From: Strigops habroptila
Lineage: Eukaryota; Chordata; Aves; Psittaciformes; Psittacidae
DNA: 64,000 nt
Reading direction: 5' to 3'
Assembly (NCBI RefSeq): GCF_004027225.2
Contig: NC_044284.2
Location: 43,014,420 to 43,078,419 of the forward strand
Shown: positions 21,924 through 35,864 of the stretch, piece after piece
How positions within the stretch are numbered: the first letter of the stretch is position 1
How the letters are laid out: the number at the start of each line of letters is the position of its first letter
Made by a program: the position numbers and the translations under genes
Notes under the pieces: model-generated
Database searches by the model: none
Told to the model about the DNA's origin: nothing
What the model saw: the letters and a program-made list of their open reading frames with translations, nothing else

Positions 21924-24900
21924 AGTCTTCACTCAGAAAAGAGGAAGAAGAAGAAAAGGGAGGGCTGGGCATCTCTATGTGAGTGCTGGGGGTGGGTGAC
22001 CAGCAGGGAGGGGTCAGGAGGAGGGAAAGGGTTGAATCTCACCACTTATGCAGGGAGCAAAAAGAGTTGGGCTCAGTACAGAAAACACCCAACAGCAAAG
22101 CAAGGGTGATGGTCAGAAGGAGCTCAGGGGCTAACAAGGGTTAATTAGTGCAGGCTGTTAAAGTAGGGGTGGGGAAGGGGCTTTGTTGTGGGGGAAGATA
22201 TCAAGTTGGTGAGTTGTGCTTTAGAGAGCAGGTCTCTGCTGGGAGTGGGATGGAGATGCTGGGAGTCTGGTGAGTTTCTGTGACTTCTCTTATTGGTCTG
22301 TAAGTGATTCATTCAGACCTGAGCTAAATGTTGGGAATTTGGAGTGTGCCTGGGTTAGCTGCCTGTTTCTCTGCTGATCTGGCTTTTGACCCTCCATGGG
22401 CACTGTGTGCTAGGGTTATTAACCAGGCTAGATGTAAGGGGCAGTTAAATTTCAGCAGCCCAGCCCACAGAGAGACCTCATGAAAGGGAGATGGGTATCT
22501 CTGCAAAGCCCTCAGCAGTCAGCTGAGCTTGCATTCCTTGCAAAGCTGATTATTCACCCCTCTGAAGCTGAAATAATAATAATATTAGCCTTTTCCTTAT
22601 TATTTATTGGTTGCCAAAAGAAGTACATGTGCAAATAGCATAGCTTCCAAGTTGATTCTGAGATTGGAGTGGTTTGGACTGAGTTGAAACAAGCCTCAGA
22701 TGTCCATCCAGATCTGCAGCTGGCTCATCTGAGCTACTCTTTGGGCAGGTGTCCTTCCTTCCCACCTGGCACCGCCGTGCTGTGGCTGCTGACCTGATGG
22801 TTGCCAGTCACCAGTGCACCAGGAGTTACTGCCCCATGGAGCTCCAGTTCCCAATTTGGCCTGGATTTCCCAGCAGAATCAAAAAAGCTATGGTAGAAGT
22901 AGTGTGTGGCAGCCTCCCTGCACGCAGCAGCAGCATGCTTGGAGGCTGCCACACACTGCTTCTGCAGGTATCTCCTGAACATCTGACCATACTGGAAGTG
23001 CAGAGGCGTTGTGGAGTTGTGAAGAGGAGGGGTACAACCTTTCCAGCTTTGCAGAGGGTTAGAGCTGGCCCTGAGGTTTTGGAGTGGTTGTTGCTTTATC
23101 CAAGGGCAGAGGCTGGCCCACAGCCCTGCTCTCCTTCTCTGCTCTGTGCTGGTGCGAAACGGGAAGATGCTTAAAACATCAGTGAAATGAAGAAAAGATG
23201 TGTAGCTATAGAGCTCTGTGATTGTAGAATAGCAGTAAATGTGCCAAACAGGTTTTTGGATGCTGTTGTCTGTCCAGGAGGCTGCTCAGCCCTTCATCTG
23301 CAGTTGTGCAAGCATGACTCTGGGGAGGAAGAGGAGAAATCTAGAGCCTGTGGCCAGGGCTGGGCACCCTGGCACCAGGGCAGTGCTCATCAGTGCTTGG
23401 GGGGTGCCTCAGTTTTCTCTTGCTGGCAATTACTTAACAAAATGGATATATTATCCCTAAATAATTCCCATCTGCACTTTAATTTGTAAAATCCATACAC
23501 CTCAGGCTTTGGGGCAAAGCTTTTCAAAGGGGCTTGAGTGACTTGGACCCCTGTAGGCTAAAAGTCATCCACAGAAATATCCCTATTGCTCTTAAAACAC
23601 ACCTCTTATTTTGTCACCTCTTTAAGCCTTTCAGCCAAGTGTGGCTCAAGTGGGCTATTCTGTGTATTTCTGCCTGTTCAGCAAATGTGATGAAATCACA
23701 TGAAGTGGCAAAATTCACCAGAATAGAGGGAGTGGGGAAACCCCAGCTTGTTTCACAAGCCTGGAGCACCTGTGTTTCCTACCAACAGGCAGTTAACATG
23801 TGGTGTGCACCCAAGGCTGTTCAGAAGTTAGGTTTTACAAAAAGAAAAATGGTCTCTGAGAGGGAAAGCAGGCCAGCAATCACTCTTTTGGGGCTGGAGA
23901 GGACCATATACTGTGCCCAAACCTTCTTCCACACCCCTGGTGTCTGCTGTGGGGCAGGAGGGCATCTGTGAGGCTGCTGTTAACAGAGTGCCCTGAGTGG
24001 AGGAACCCTGGCAAAGTTGTCGCATCATCCAAGAGCTAGATGTTGATTTTGAAATGAAGCTGAAAAGTAAGGGATTGTCACCTTTCAAGATGGGGCTAGG
24101 AGATGGCTGGACCTTGCCCTGTGCTTCCCCTGCAGCCTCCCAGCCTGTGTGCTGGGGTCCTGAAAGCAATACTGCCATGGTCTCCAGCTGTGAAGATGAA
24201 GCGCAAATGATTTTGATGGGGCAGGGGGACTGACATCTCTGTCATGGCAGTGAGAGGTGTGATGGGAGTTAACAGCAGGCTGAAGGATGACAAACAGCAA
24301 CCAGCATCTTATAATGTCTCATCCTTTTTTCTTTTTAATAACTTTTTAAAGATTAGAGTTACTCTTTCCAGTATCTTTGCCAAATTCTGCTGTCTGTCTA
24401 GCTGGAGTCCCTCAGCAGCCTTGGATAGACACTGTTTTCCTTTGCTTCCTGCCTCTGCCTGCCCGAGTGATGCCAGATGTTGTCTCACCACTGCTGTTTT
24501 CCAGCCCAGAGGTGGTTTCAGCACGGGGCTGGGTGGACCCCTCCTTGCAAATGGGAGGTGCTAAAATTAGCCACGCTATAAACACATCTTGCAACACCAC
24601 AGAGCACCCCATTTTGGTGGTTGGGCTGCCCGAGGCTGGGCAGTGAGGCCAGTCCTGCTAGCCTGAAAAGCAGCTGCATGCAAAGGAGATGAGCACTCCT
24701 CCTTGGTCAACCCCAATGAGTGCAGGAGGTGGTGAGCTTTCCTCAAGGTGAGCACGGGATCTGTGGGTTTCCCACTGCTACCTCCTCCCATCCCCACCAT
24801 GGGGCTGGTGGGGGGGGTGCTCCCAGCAAGGCCCATCCCTAGTCAGGAAAGGTCACACCATGGTTCTGAGGCGGGAACTCATAGCACTGCTGAGTTAATG

Positions 24901-27900
24901 TGGTGGCTTTCTCTCCAGCAGATGTGCAGATTTGGGACTGGCCTGGTAACACATGGACTATGGACCAACTAGAAGTGAAGGCAGGATTAATGCAGCTCCA
25001 GTGTGCTTTATCCCCTGCCATGAGGACTGTGAAGATAGCTCAGGGTGCCCTCCATGGGAGAGCAAGCTTGGATGAGAGCCATCCTGCCTAGGAAGCACTG
25101 CTTGGTGCAGACCAGAAAGGCATGTGTTTGACCAGGGGGATGAACCAAGTCCATCTCACAGTGAAAGGTGGTTACTCCTACAGCAGGTGCTTTGACTATG
25201 GGATTACACCCTACAAAATTGCCTGGCTGTTGTAGCAGTACAGGCAGAAATTGCTTCTGGAGAAGCTGTGATGGGGAGTCTTCAGTGGATATATGGGTTG
25301 ACGTGGCTGAGGCTGGTGCTTCTGTAGAGCTGGGAACTGAGCTTCTTCCAAGCCAGCACCATCACTTCCTCCACTGGCTCAGCAACAAGATGTGAGTCTT
25401 GTAGATACAGGACCCTTGGGGAATGGGAATATCTTGGAGGAGGGCTGATGAAGTGCAGTGAGATAGTTGAGCTCTCAGATCATCTGTCTTAGGAGGGCTG
25501 ATGGGACAAGGAGCCAGAGAGCTCTGGCACCTGCCCTCTCCTGCTATTGCCTCCCATTGGAGAAGCAGCCTCTTGTGAGTAGCTTCTGCCCATCCTTACA
25601 TGGGTGGGACAGCAGCACCTCCCCAGGCTGGCTGGGGGACAAAGACCTTCTGGAGCACATTTAGGCCCTTATGTGGGAGGCGAGCGCAGCTCTCCGGACT
25701 GGTAGATTTGTTGCCATGACTGAAGGCTGTATCTAAAGCTGGTTGAAAAATGGAGTTTCTTTTCCTGTGGCAGCTTCCAAGATTTCACATATTTGACTTC
25801 ATCCCAAATCAGGGCGAGGAGTGGAAATCTCTAAAAATACTTTAAGGAAAATGCAAATATGCACAGGCATGGCGGGAGCATTGACATGATAGATTTTCCA
25901 GCCTTACTGAAAATGGAATATGTTGAGCCTTTGAAAAGAAACTCCAAGAAAACTACAGCCTAGGTGAAATGTCTGAGTGGGGCACTTCACGTCCTGAGCT
26001 TGGCAGGAAGTTTTTTCTCTAGCATCTCTGCCATGGGCTAGTCCTAGGTGTCTCCTCTGATTGTGCAACAAGCCCTGTGGTCAGCGCAGTTGGCTGGATC
26101 TTGCCTGTCATCTCTGCAATAATTGCATGCACAGACAAAACCTTGTTGCAGGTTCAGAGGACAATGTAGGCTCCTTTCCCATCAGCTCTTTTGAAGGCCA
26201 TGAGGATGCCATGGTGCCATCCAGTTGAGGCATGGGGTGGGAAGTGCAGAACCCAGAAGGACAGGCTGCCCAAGATCACGGCGGCAGGGGCCAGGAGCTA
26301 CAGTGATGCACTTCTTGGTTATTTTGACAATGCGTGATACTTTTCCTTTTGCAAGCTGTTTGTCAAGGTGAGTTTCCACTGATGGAATGCAAATGTCCAA
26401 TAAAGTTTTCAGAGGTAAACAAAGGGAATTCTTCCAGTACAAAGACTTGCCTATTGAATGAGACCAGGCGTTGAGCACATGCAGCAGTAACATGTCCCTT
26501 CCTTACACCATAGGCTAACTTCTCCCTCCTTGATGAACATCTGGGGGGGGGCAGCCATAGCCACCCTCCCTTTACCAAGGAGAGCTTGCTGGCCAAACAT
26601 GGCAGCTTTGAATAATAAATAGTAATAATCTGTCTTTAATTTCTACTCCCTCTTTTTGGTGATGAATGGCTCCCATTCCAGTGCGTGGAGGAGAAGCAGC
26701 TGTTGATGGGGGGCAGGGTGGCTTCTCTGAGGTTTATTGTTTTAATCATGGCCTGAGTGAAAGTGACAGCCCAAAGATGAAGTATCTGCTGAAAGGAAAT
26801 TGTAACTCTGGGTTGACTCCATTTAGCTCCATGACTATTAAGAACGTATTTTTGTTGGACACGAGGAACATGATTTCAACTGACTAGGCTCTTAAATGCC
26901 GCTTCTGTCTGCGTTAATGCTGTTGGGTTTGCAACACTTCTCGTGGCCCGGTTGGGAGCTCTTATACCTACCTGGAGCCTCACGCTGGAGCCTCTCCAGC
27001 CTCATCGGCTCTATTTTTTTGGTGGATCTGTGCGGTAGTAAGGAATGATGCTTAATAGGGCTTTGTAATCTCAAAGGAGGCTGGGTGGGAAAGACAATAG
27101 GCATGGGGTGGTCTAGTCCCTGCTTGAGGAGATGCAGAAGGATGGCAGCAAAGGGGGAAATGCATTGGGTGACACCTGGGCAACTTGCACCCACTTGGTG
27201 ACTGTCCTTGCTGGCCATTTCTTGCTCTGCCCAGGCTCTCATATCCTGCTCTGGATGTCTGCAGTGCTCAGCACAACCTGGCCTTGCTCTCATCCTGCTG
27301 CTGGCCCAGAGCCAGCACCAAAAGGTGCATTTTGGTGCTGGGTGTCAGCATACAGAGCACCATGTCATGTTCTGATAGTGATAGTCCTGGTGTAGATGGA
27401 TTGACAGTGAGGAAACCAGCCTACAATGAGCATGGTCATCCCACTGCCTAGCCACCAGACTGGGACTTCTGCAAACCCTCTTTCCGTGACACAGATAGAG
27501 TTAAATGGTGGATATTGCTGCAACATGTTTAAACTGGCGCATCTTCCCTCCAAACACCATAAATATGGGGGAGAACAGTTAAAAATAGCTTCTCCCATGT
27601 TCCTGAAAAAATGTTCTCATGTGCCCTGCTGGCTGCAGCCGCTGTTATGAAACAAAATATTTCCCATCAACAGTCATTAGCCTTCGAGGCTGGGCTAGGA
27701 TGCTGTTTATTACAATAAGAGCCATTACTGAGAATAGGACAGGATTAGCACAGAAAAGTCAAAGTGTTATTTTCCTAATTAAAAAACCACATCATAGACC
27801 ACTAATGGTGCCAGGACATTTGCTCTCCTTCTGCTGGATGGAAGCCCTGGCAGCGCCTTCATGCTGTGGTCAGGCTTCAGCCCTTGGTGTCCCAATATAG

Positions 27901-28880
27901 GAGACTGAGGTGGCACAGAGAGGGTATAAGCACAAATGTCGCCACACATGTGCATGCCCTCTGCACACAACCTGAGGAAGCTGTGCAGGCAAAGGTGGGT
28001 CCCATTCAATAGCTTTGAGGAGATAGCATTGCTGCATGTGTGTAACCTCAAGCTAATTTTCTTGCATGTATTTGCTTTATTGAAACCAACAGGGAAAAGC
28101 AAATGCTGAGCAGTAGTGGGAAGGTGCCTGTGCTCAAAAATGTGTTTGGAGAATGTGCGTTGCATGTGCTGCACACATGCAGCTAATGCTTGCTTGCACC
28201 ACATGCAGAGTTGCAGCTGTAGGTGTAAGAGTCAGGACAGCAGTGGTGAGGTTTGGTTTGCATATCTGCTCTCCTGCAGGCTCTCATCCTGCATGGAGAA
28301 GCCCTAGTAGGACCTTGACCAAGGACACGAACCAGTGTGAGCATCCCTCAGCAGCGCATTTACAGCAGAGCGCAGGCATGCCATGCTCCTCATGTTGCTG
28401 CCTGGGGGCTGGTTTGCATGTGGACCTGCAAAGAGAGCTGTGATGTTGCTTGCACCTGAAACCTCACAGCACTGATATGCCTGTGATTGCCTTCTGAGGG
28501 TCAGGGCTCTGCTCTCCCATCTGGCCACCCTATATGCCCTTTTCTTCATGAAACTCTTAACAGATAGCACAGCTCCATCGGGGCAGCAAAAGGAAGAAGA
28601 GAAAGGGATGGCGAAGAGGTAGGTTTGGGAGGGTTAGGGTGAATGTGAGCAAAATCTGGAGGAAGGGTCTGCTGTGTGCTGGGGCTGGGAGCATGCAAGG
28701 CCTGGAGGACTCCATTGGAGAGAGCTGGGATAAGCCCTACTATCCCTGCCTCCAGCTGGTGCAATGGAGTCTTCTGTCCCAAATGTTCATTTTCTGGAAG
28801 GGAGGAAGGGTGTGTTTGTGTTAATGTGGCTGAAAAGCTGCTCGCTCTCTCTCTATGTTGCTTTGTTCATCTTTCCTATT

Positions 28881-28903
28881 AAAAAAAAAAAAAAAAAAAA
28901 AAA
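28881..28903 (+). repeat. Poly(A) run of 23
   Basis: A simple homopolymer run followed by GGAAAAAGG. No retrotransposed sequence was recognised upstream of it, so it is reported as a simple repeat only. Confidence 0.85.
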
Positions 28904-29427
28904 GGAAAAAGGAGAGTTGGAGGGAATTGTTTAGAAAAAAAAATGTTTTTCCTCACCAAAAATTACACTGAACAACTAAATCCAAAAATCTTTCAAAAGA
29001 AGACTGAAAATGTAAAAAAACCCTTCAAAACTCTTATGTACTCAGATGTCACAATTTCAATGAATTCTAACACTCATGGTTTATTTGTCACTGTGACTCT
29101 GCCTATGCATGTTTTTCCTGGGATATCTTCAAGGTATGGGTCATTAAAAAAACAAAGCTTGAAGATGCCAGTGTACTGGCCAGGATGACAGCATGATTGT
29201 CCATGTCTTGTTATGAATGAGTGACAGGGAAATGTACTTGGTGAATAATGACAATTATTCGCTTGGTGGATAATGGCAATTCCTATGTAATGAGGAGCTG
29301 GAAGGAGGTGGGTTTCAAGGCATGGTGTGCTGGCTTGCTAACCTGGGGACTGCCAGCTCCTTCTGATGCCAGATCCTGCTTGAAGCAATTGATCAAGAAC
29401 TGGGCAGCGAAGAAGGAGATTTTTGAC

Positions 29428-29463
29428 TTTTTTTTTTTTAAATACTTTTTTTTTTTTTTTTTT
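29428..29463 (+). repeat. Paired poly(T) runs
   Basis: Two T runs of about 12 and 18 bases are separated by AAATAC. This is simple sequence. The window gives no evidence that it is the tail of a minus-strand retroposon. Confidence 0.8.
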
Positions 29464-32400
29464 GGTCATTCCTAGGAGGTATAAATTGCTCTGCTCCATC
29501 TTTCAGCCTCTCAGGATGAGATGTATCTATCCTCATGTTTTATGGATGCATCCAACCATACAACAGGTTTCTGTCCTCCCAGCTGAGCTCTGCTTGAAGG
29601 GTATCTAGATAGCTAGACAATTCTGCAATTAGTAAATGCTACCCTCAAGCCAAAGGGCTGCTGAACACAGTAGTAGCCAAAGCATGCCCTCATCTCCTCT
29701 TGATGAGGCTGAATAAGTCATGGTGCTGCTCTGTTACAGGAAAATCAATGCCATTTTTTTGCAGAAGTAAAGACTGACAATATAATACTCCTAATATAAT
29801 ACAAACTCCTAATAAATGCCAGGAGTGAAACAACATTGAAAGCTAGTTTAATTCTCACCAAACCCGATGTGTTTTATTCTGTGACCATGACAGCTGGAAA
29901 GCAAAGATCATGCAGCTCCCAGTATTGTGGTCCTTCAGCTCAGCAGCTCCAATGTTCTGCTCTGGAGCCTTGTTTCTCCCTCTGGCATCTGCTGCTTGCA
30001 AAATCAATCACTTTATTCTAGTTATTTTAATTGTGTCAGTCTTGCTGATGATGTATGTCTAGGCTGAGACCCAGGAGGGAACAACTTCAACCCAAAGAAA
30101 TTTGTCTTGGGAAGTACATTGGCTGTTGGAACTCAAAGAAAAGCAATGCTCCAGAACTCATGTCCTGCAATTGAGCCTCTCGTAGGTCTGACACAATTTG
30201 AGAGTTTACACAGACTTTGCCAGCTCTCCTAAACAAAGAAATTTTTTTTTTCCCCCCTTTATACTTTCAAGGATTTCTTTGGCTTGTTTTCTGGCAGGGA
30301 AATTGCAAAGATACCAGTCAAACCTCTTGCAGTCAGAAAACCTAAGTAGGCTGTCCCAGCAGAGAGAAAGATCTCCTGAACTTGCTGGAGATGAGGACTT
30401 TTTCCTAGCTGGAATCTCCTAGGAAAGCCCAGACTTAGGGGATTTGTTGTACCAGGACTGCTCTGAAAAGCCACCTGCAACACCAAATTTATAATTGCTT
30501 TGAAGGGTGACAGCACAGTCACCACTGGCTTCTTATCAAAGACCACATGTTACATGAGGGGGGATGGCCTCTCTCCTGAGGACTGGGTCACAGTAGGCTC
30601 CCCACTGCCCTTCCTTACCTGGTACACAGCTGGAAGAAGGGATGCACATTGTAACAATGTTTTCCACCACCAGGCAGCTCCCTTAGCTGTTTAGTTTTAT
30701 TAATGGAGAACGTTAGCAAGACAATATGTCAGCAGGCTACAAAGCTCCAGGACTTGGTCTCTCCAAGGAGTTGCCCTCAAGTAGTAAGACACAGCATTCC
30801 TGGTGTCTCTCAGATGGCATCTCCCGTAACCCTACCTCTGACAGGCCCTATAAATCCCTCTCAGGTTGCTGATGGGACATAAATTTACCCAAAACCGCAA
30901 TGCTTACTACATTATTGCACTATTGAGACATAAATCCTGCATCGACTCAGTAAAGTATCTGTGGCTACTGAGTTAAACAAGTCAAGACAGCTACTTAAGT
31001 ATTGCCAAACATAAGCTTATTAAAATGCACCAAGAAGCACATGAGGAACAGCACAGATGAGATGTTTTCTGAGCAGCCGTTTATCACGTTTGTACAAGAA
31101 GTCATAAACAGGTCTATGGCTTTTGGCTGTGCCTGTTATTTCCAGGAATGGAGATATAGCCAGGAAGAGCAGATATAGTGGAGGGTCTGTTCAGATTCAG
31201 GGTGAGGAGTTGGAGCATAAGCCTAATTGGTGCAGAAAGGACCATTTTTCTGCTGCAGCCAGATGGTGCTGTGGCATTTGCAGCTTCCACTTCTCTAGAA
31301 AGAGAGGGGGGCTTCCCAGGAGGGGAGTAGAGATACATATGCCAGGGGTGAGGAGGGGCACTTGGCAGAAGCGGGTAGCTCTGAAAACTAGTGAGATACA
31401 AAATGAGATACCATGTACTGTTACAGTAAAGTAACAAATAGGGGAGATTTTTTACAGCTTGGGTAGGGAAAAAGGTGGGGGGGAGGGGAGGAAAAAAAGC
31501 CTTTTTGTTCCGTATTTTAGCATCCTGGGCTGCAAACAAATCCCTGTCTTGAGCTGGAGCAGAGTCTGTAGCAGCAGCGCCCAGGCTGGAAGTTATGAAT
31601 CTGTCCATAGAGTCACAGTGGGCATCTCTGTAATGAGAAGGATTTACAGCATCGCATTCCCATTACCCTCTCCTCTAGCAGTTGCAGCAAGAGCACCCTT
31701 CTCCCTTGACCTGGGAGTGTCCCTTGCTTCTCACACTTTGCTTTTTCTTGCAGTAGGGAATATTTTTCCCCAGAAGCATAGGTGAGACCATTATTCTGCA
31801 TCAGCCTCTTGAGCCACCATCACCTGTGACAGTGTCCTGAGGGCTGGTGGTGCCTGGCGGCACAGCTTGCAGGCTGTGGCGGGGGCTCCCAGGAGCCAGT
31901 CTGTCTGCAGGCACTGGAAACTGAGCTAGGACCATGGAGCCTCTTTGTGCAACTAGCCGGAGAGATCTCCCTGCAGGAAAAGGAATCAAACCCGTTGCCA
32001 AATGGAACAACCCATTTTTTTTGTTTTTTGCTTGAGGTCAGGGGATGAGGAAGAGCAAATTTAAAACCCCTTCTCTCCAGGATGTGAAGTCCTGTGATTT
32101 GGCCGCTCCAGTGACTGTTACAGTCCATGACAGTGTGAAATGTCAACACAGTTGCTCTGAGAGGCCTGTTAGAACCAGTGACGTTGGAGCATCGCATGGG
32201 TGGGTGCCTGAATCGGCACCCAGCGCTGGGACAGTGCCTAGCATTTATGTAAACTCTGAACTGTGTACGGCCGCTGAGCCAAGCTATAAATCTCCCAAGA
32301 AGTTGCTCTCGCAAGCATGCTGGTTTTTCTAGTGTAAGCAGGAGCTGGAAGCAGAGGGAGAATAAACTCACCTGCTGATCAGCTTTGCTTGGACCTGGAT

Positions 32401-35400
32401 GGAGCAACCTCCTGGGGGATGCATGAGGAGATGCTGTCTTTGGGGAGTCCCCGGGGGGAGTTCGGGACTGGTCCAAACATCCACTCCAGATGTCTCGAGG
32501 TAGAAATCAGCATCCTGTTAGGAGTCAACCTATCCCATTCCCAAAAGGCAATGATTTCAAAGTGAGCACTCACACATGCAAGTCATCAAAACCAATAAAT
32601 CTCTTTCATCTCCAGTGATGCTCTGCTTCTCTCAAAAAACATTTACAACATTATTGGAGGAGCACAGGAGGTCAACCCATCAGTTAGGGTTAGGGTTGTT
32701 ATGAATGGAAGCATCTGCTGAGCATCTGCTCAGTAACATGCTCAAAATATGCAGGACCAGGTAATTGAAACATTTTGTGTGCATGCAGCTACCCTAAGAC
32801 TACTGATAACTTAATGTGTTCATGGGGTCCTATCATTGCCCCACATCCTTTTTTAAAGGCTCTTTAAAAATTGTAATATAAGAGCAAAACATCTTGCAAG
32901 TGTCCCAAGAGCTTTAGGAGACTGTTTTCAAAAGGAAGTTTCTCTTGGGAAACAAAGTCCCAACTGAAAATTAGTTGATTTTGAAAGTGGAAGTGTGGCA
33001 TCTGCAAAAGGTGTCAAACAGCAGTCAGAAAACCACTCCTCGATCCCAAAAATATGTGTTAAATGGAGATTCACACCATAATCCCATATGCTCAGACTTA
33101 CTGTCTCTTAGGCTGGACCATGTCATTAATGCCCAACCTGTCTGTATTGTATAGGCAAGCAGCTCTTCTGCTTTGCTTAGTAAAATCACCTGACAGTGCT
33201 GCCAGCTGGGTGGCCCAGGCCCAAAATCTAAGCACTACACACACGCATGAGCTGCTTTGTGGTGTTGGCAGGAAAGGCACTGCTGTCCCCACCAAGCAGG
33301 AGTAATCACTTGGGTCTGGACCTATAATCCCAAGTGGAAGAAAACCCAGCCTAGGGAATGTCATCAAATTAACAAACCAAGCAGTTCCTTCTCCAAAAAA
33401 CTCTTCTGGCTTCCTCCCATCCAGCTGGGCTTTACTCTGTGGGCTTGACCCCTTTCCTCAGGGCTGGAGTTCAAGTGACCTACATCTGATTTCTCACTGC
33501 CTTCTGATGAGTGTTTTCATAACACTTTTCTCCTTCCCAGCTTTGGGGACCTGCCAGAGCTCAGCTGGAGCTGAAATACTTCTGCTCTTTGACATCTAGT
33601 TTTGCTCTCCACAGGATATTTCCTGGAGGGCTCACAGGAGTCTTGAGAGAGGCCACCCATCCCCACAGCAGGAGGAATCAGTGCTAGTGGGGATCATGGT
33701 GATGCTTTTTTGTCTTATAAATGGTTGGCAAGCACCAGGACTGACTCAGCCCATGCGAGCTATAGTACAGAGCACATCCATCAGCCGATCGATGCCTTGT
33801 GATTCAGAGGGGCCGGAGAAGCTGCGGTGCAAGAGGAGAGGAAGGTGGGCAGGGGTTAGGGAGGACAACACATCTTCTGCTCAGCTGTGTCCTCCCCTCT
33901 CCTGCTAATGCGTGACTCCTTGGGATTTGAAGCAGGATCGTAGGCCAATGCCTGTGCATGGACCTGGGGTGCTCGAGGCTGGTCCTGCAGCCCCAGCTCT
34001 GCTTCACCCCAAAAGGGATGGTGAAAGATGGGTAGTGGGGATGGCTGGAGATGCACGGGAGAGCTGGGAGGCAAAAGGTCAAACAACAGCTCTTTGGAGA
34101 GGAGATGGGAAATGTGTTGAGGATAGAGCTGGGGACAGGGATAGAGATGGGGAAATGGGGACAGGGATGAGGCCATGCCCCCGCGTGCCTGGAAGGCGGC
34201 AGCAGAAGTGGAAATCACAGAGCTACCCTCTGAGGCTTATTGCCTTGCTGGAAACCAGCGGTCAGGAGGGACTGATGGGGTGGGATGGCACCCAGCAGCA
34301 TATGAGGTGCAGGGGTGAGGTGTGTGTAGAAGGGTGCCAGCTGCCATCCTGCTGTGCATCTTTCAGCTGCACTGCTGTCAGCACTGGCACAGGGCTGACC
34401 TGAAATCACTGGCAGTGATTTCAAGGGCTCCATTAGAAGATGCTGGATTACCTAGAGGAGAATTGATTGCTCTAATGATGAAATCCACTTGGATTTTAGA
34501 GGGGCTGGAATCCTGACATGGAAAGGAAGAATTTCTTCAGCCTTCTGCTCATGCTGCTCTTTCCTTGAACTATCCATTTTCTTTCTCCATCTCTGCAGAC
34601 ATACGCCCTCCTACATATGCCCTCCTCTCCCTGCTTTCTGTCTTCTGGATGATGTTATTTTTGCAGGTCTTTGTAGCTATACTTTCACTCTAAACTCACA
34701 GCAGAAAGTGCATCTCCTGGTACCTGCTTCCTGGGCTGGCCCAACAGCAACCCAAGAGCTGCTAACAGTGTGAAATCTTCATGGCTCTAGACCTATTTGA
34801 CCCAGTCTAGTTTGATGTGCTATTTTCTCTCTTCCACCAGTTCTTGTGGTGTGTTTGGCAGCTTTGTGGCTGAGATTTAGCCCTCTGAGCCTCTTGCACC
34901 GCCTGAAGCCTGCAGATCCCGACATGTGAAGCACTTTGGGTATCCTGTTACTGAGCACCATTGGCATGGCAGGAAGCCCACCCCTTACAGCTTTTTCATT
35001 GCCCATCAGTTGCTTTATGTGATAGGGAAGCTGTCATGTGTGCTCTGGAGCCAACAGCTATGTATTTGGAAATGCCTCTTGCCCATGCACATGTTGAGGA
35101 GCCATCTTCTGGTGCCTCTGCTCGTTAGACATCTCTGCAGCCTCTTGACACTCCTCCCATGTACAAGAGCCTGAGCTGGTGCCAACAGCCCTGCACTCTG
35201 ACATCGAAGTGGCCAAACTCCATTTTTGGTGTCCTTAGCTCTCTTTGATGTGTTGCCTTGCTGCCCCAAGCTTACGTACCCCAACCCATGCTATTCCCCA
35301 AGGTGGACCCCTCTTTCCCAATAGCCATGAGAAACATCCTCCTTGTGGTGTTTCTGAAAGGAAAAATATGTCCGTGGTTGCTGTAAATAGCGCAGAAAAA

Positions 35401-35806
35401 CTATTTCTCATGATCCTGCTAGGACCAGTGTTTCTGTTGCTTGAGCCTCATAAACTCCCTGGGCAAATGTCAGTGGAGAGCCCTTCTCACCGCCCTGTGG
35501 CCAGGCCCTTCCCATGCTGTTGGCTTCACACACGCCTTTAGGAGTCCCTGAGGAGCCAGTAGCCTGACTATCCCAAGTGCGAATCTGAGGTGTCCCAGGT
35601 GAGAATCAGCCCTTTCCTCTGGGAAGTCAAGCCCTGCAGAGGGAGGATGAATGTGCCTACTTTGCACATGCCAGATAAAGCTTGGAGACCCTCATTGAAC
35701 TTGAGTTGCCTGATAACTAGATGTTGAACCTGCAGATATGAGTCTGGGATCCTTTTGTATGGATAGTAATTGACTTCTGATTGTCTGTCCTCTGATACAT
35801 ATCTTA

Positions 35807-35864
35807 GAATGTGTTCAACAAATGCTGGCAGCATTTGTTGAATGTGTTCAACAAATGCTGGCAG
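35807..35864. repeat. 25-bp direct repeat (period 33) enclosing a hairpin
   Basis: A 25-base unit beginning GAATGTGTTCAACAAATG is repeated exactly at 35807-35831 and 35840-35864. The spacer completes an inverted repeat: arms TTCAACAAATGC and GCATTTGTTGAA (35814-35825 and 35831-35842) flank a five-base loop, TGGCA. The direct repeat and the hairpin therefore overlap. Confidence 0.9.

Noticed and set aside
28881-28903. Poly(A) run as the tail of a processed pseudogene
   Set aside because: No gene-like sequence could be recognised upstream and no target-site duplication was evident.
32684-32698. Telomere-like TTAGGGTTAGGG
   Set aside because: Only about two and a half units; too short to be called an interstitial telomeric tract.
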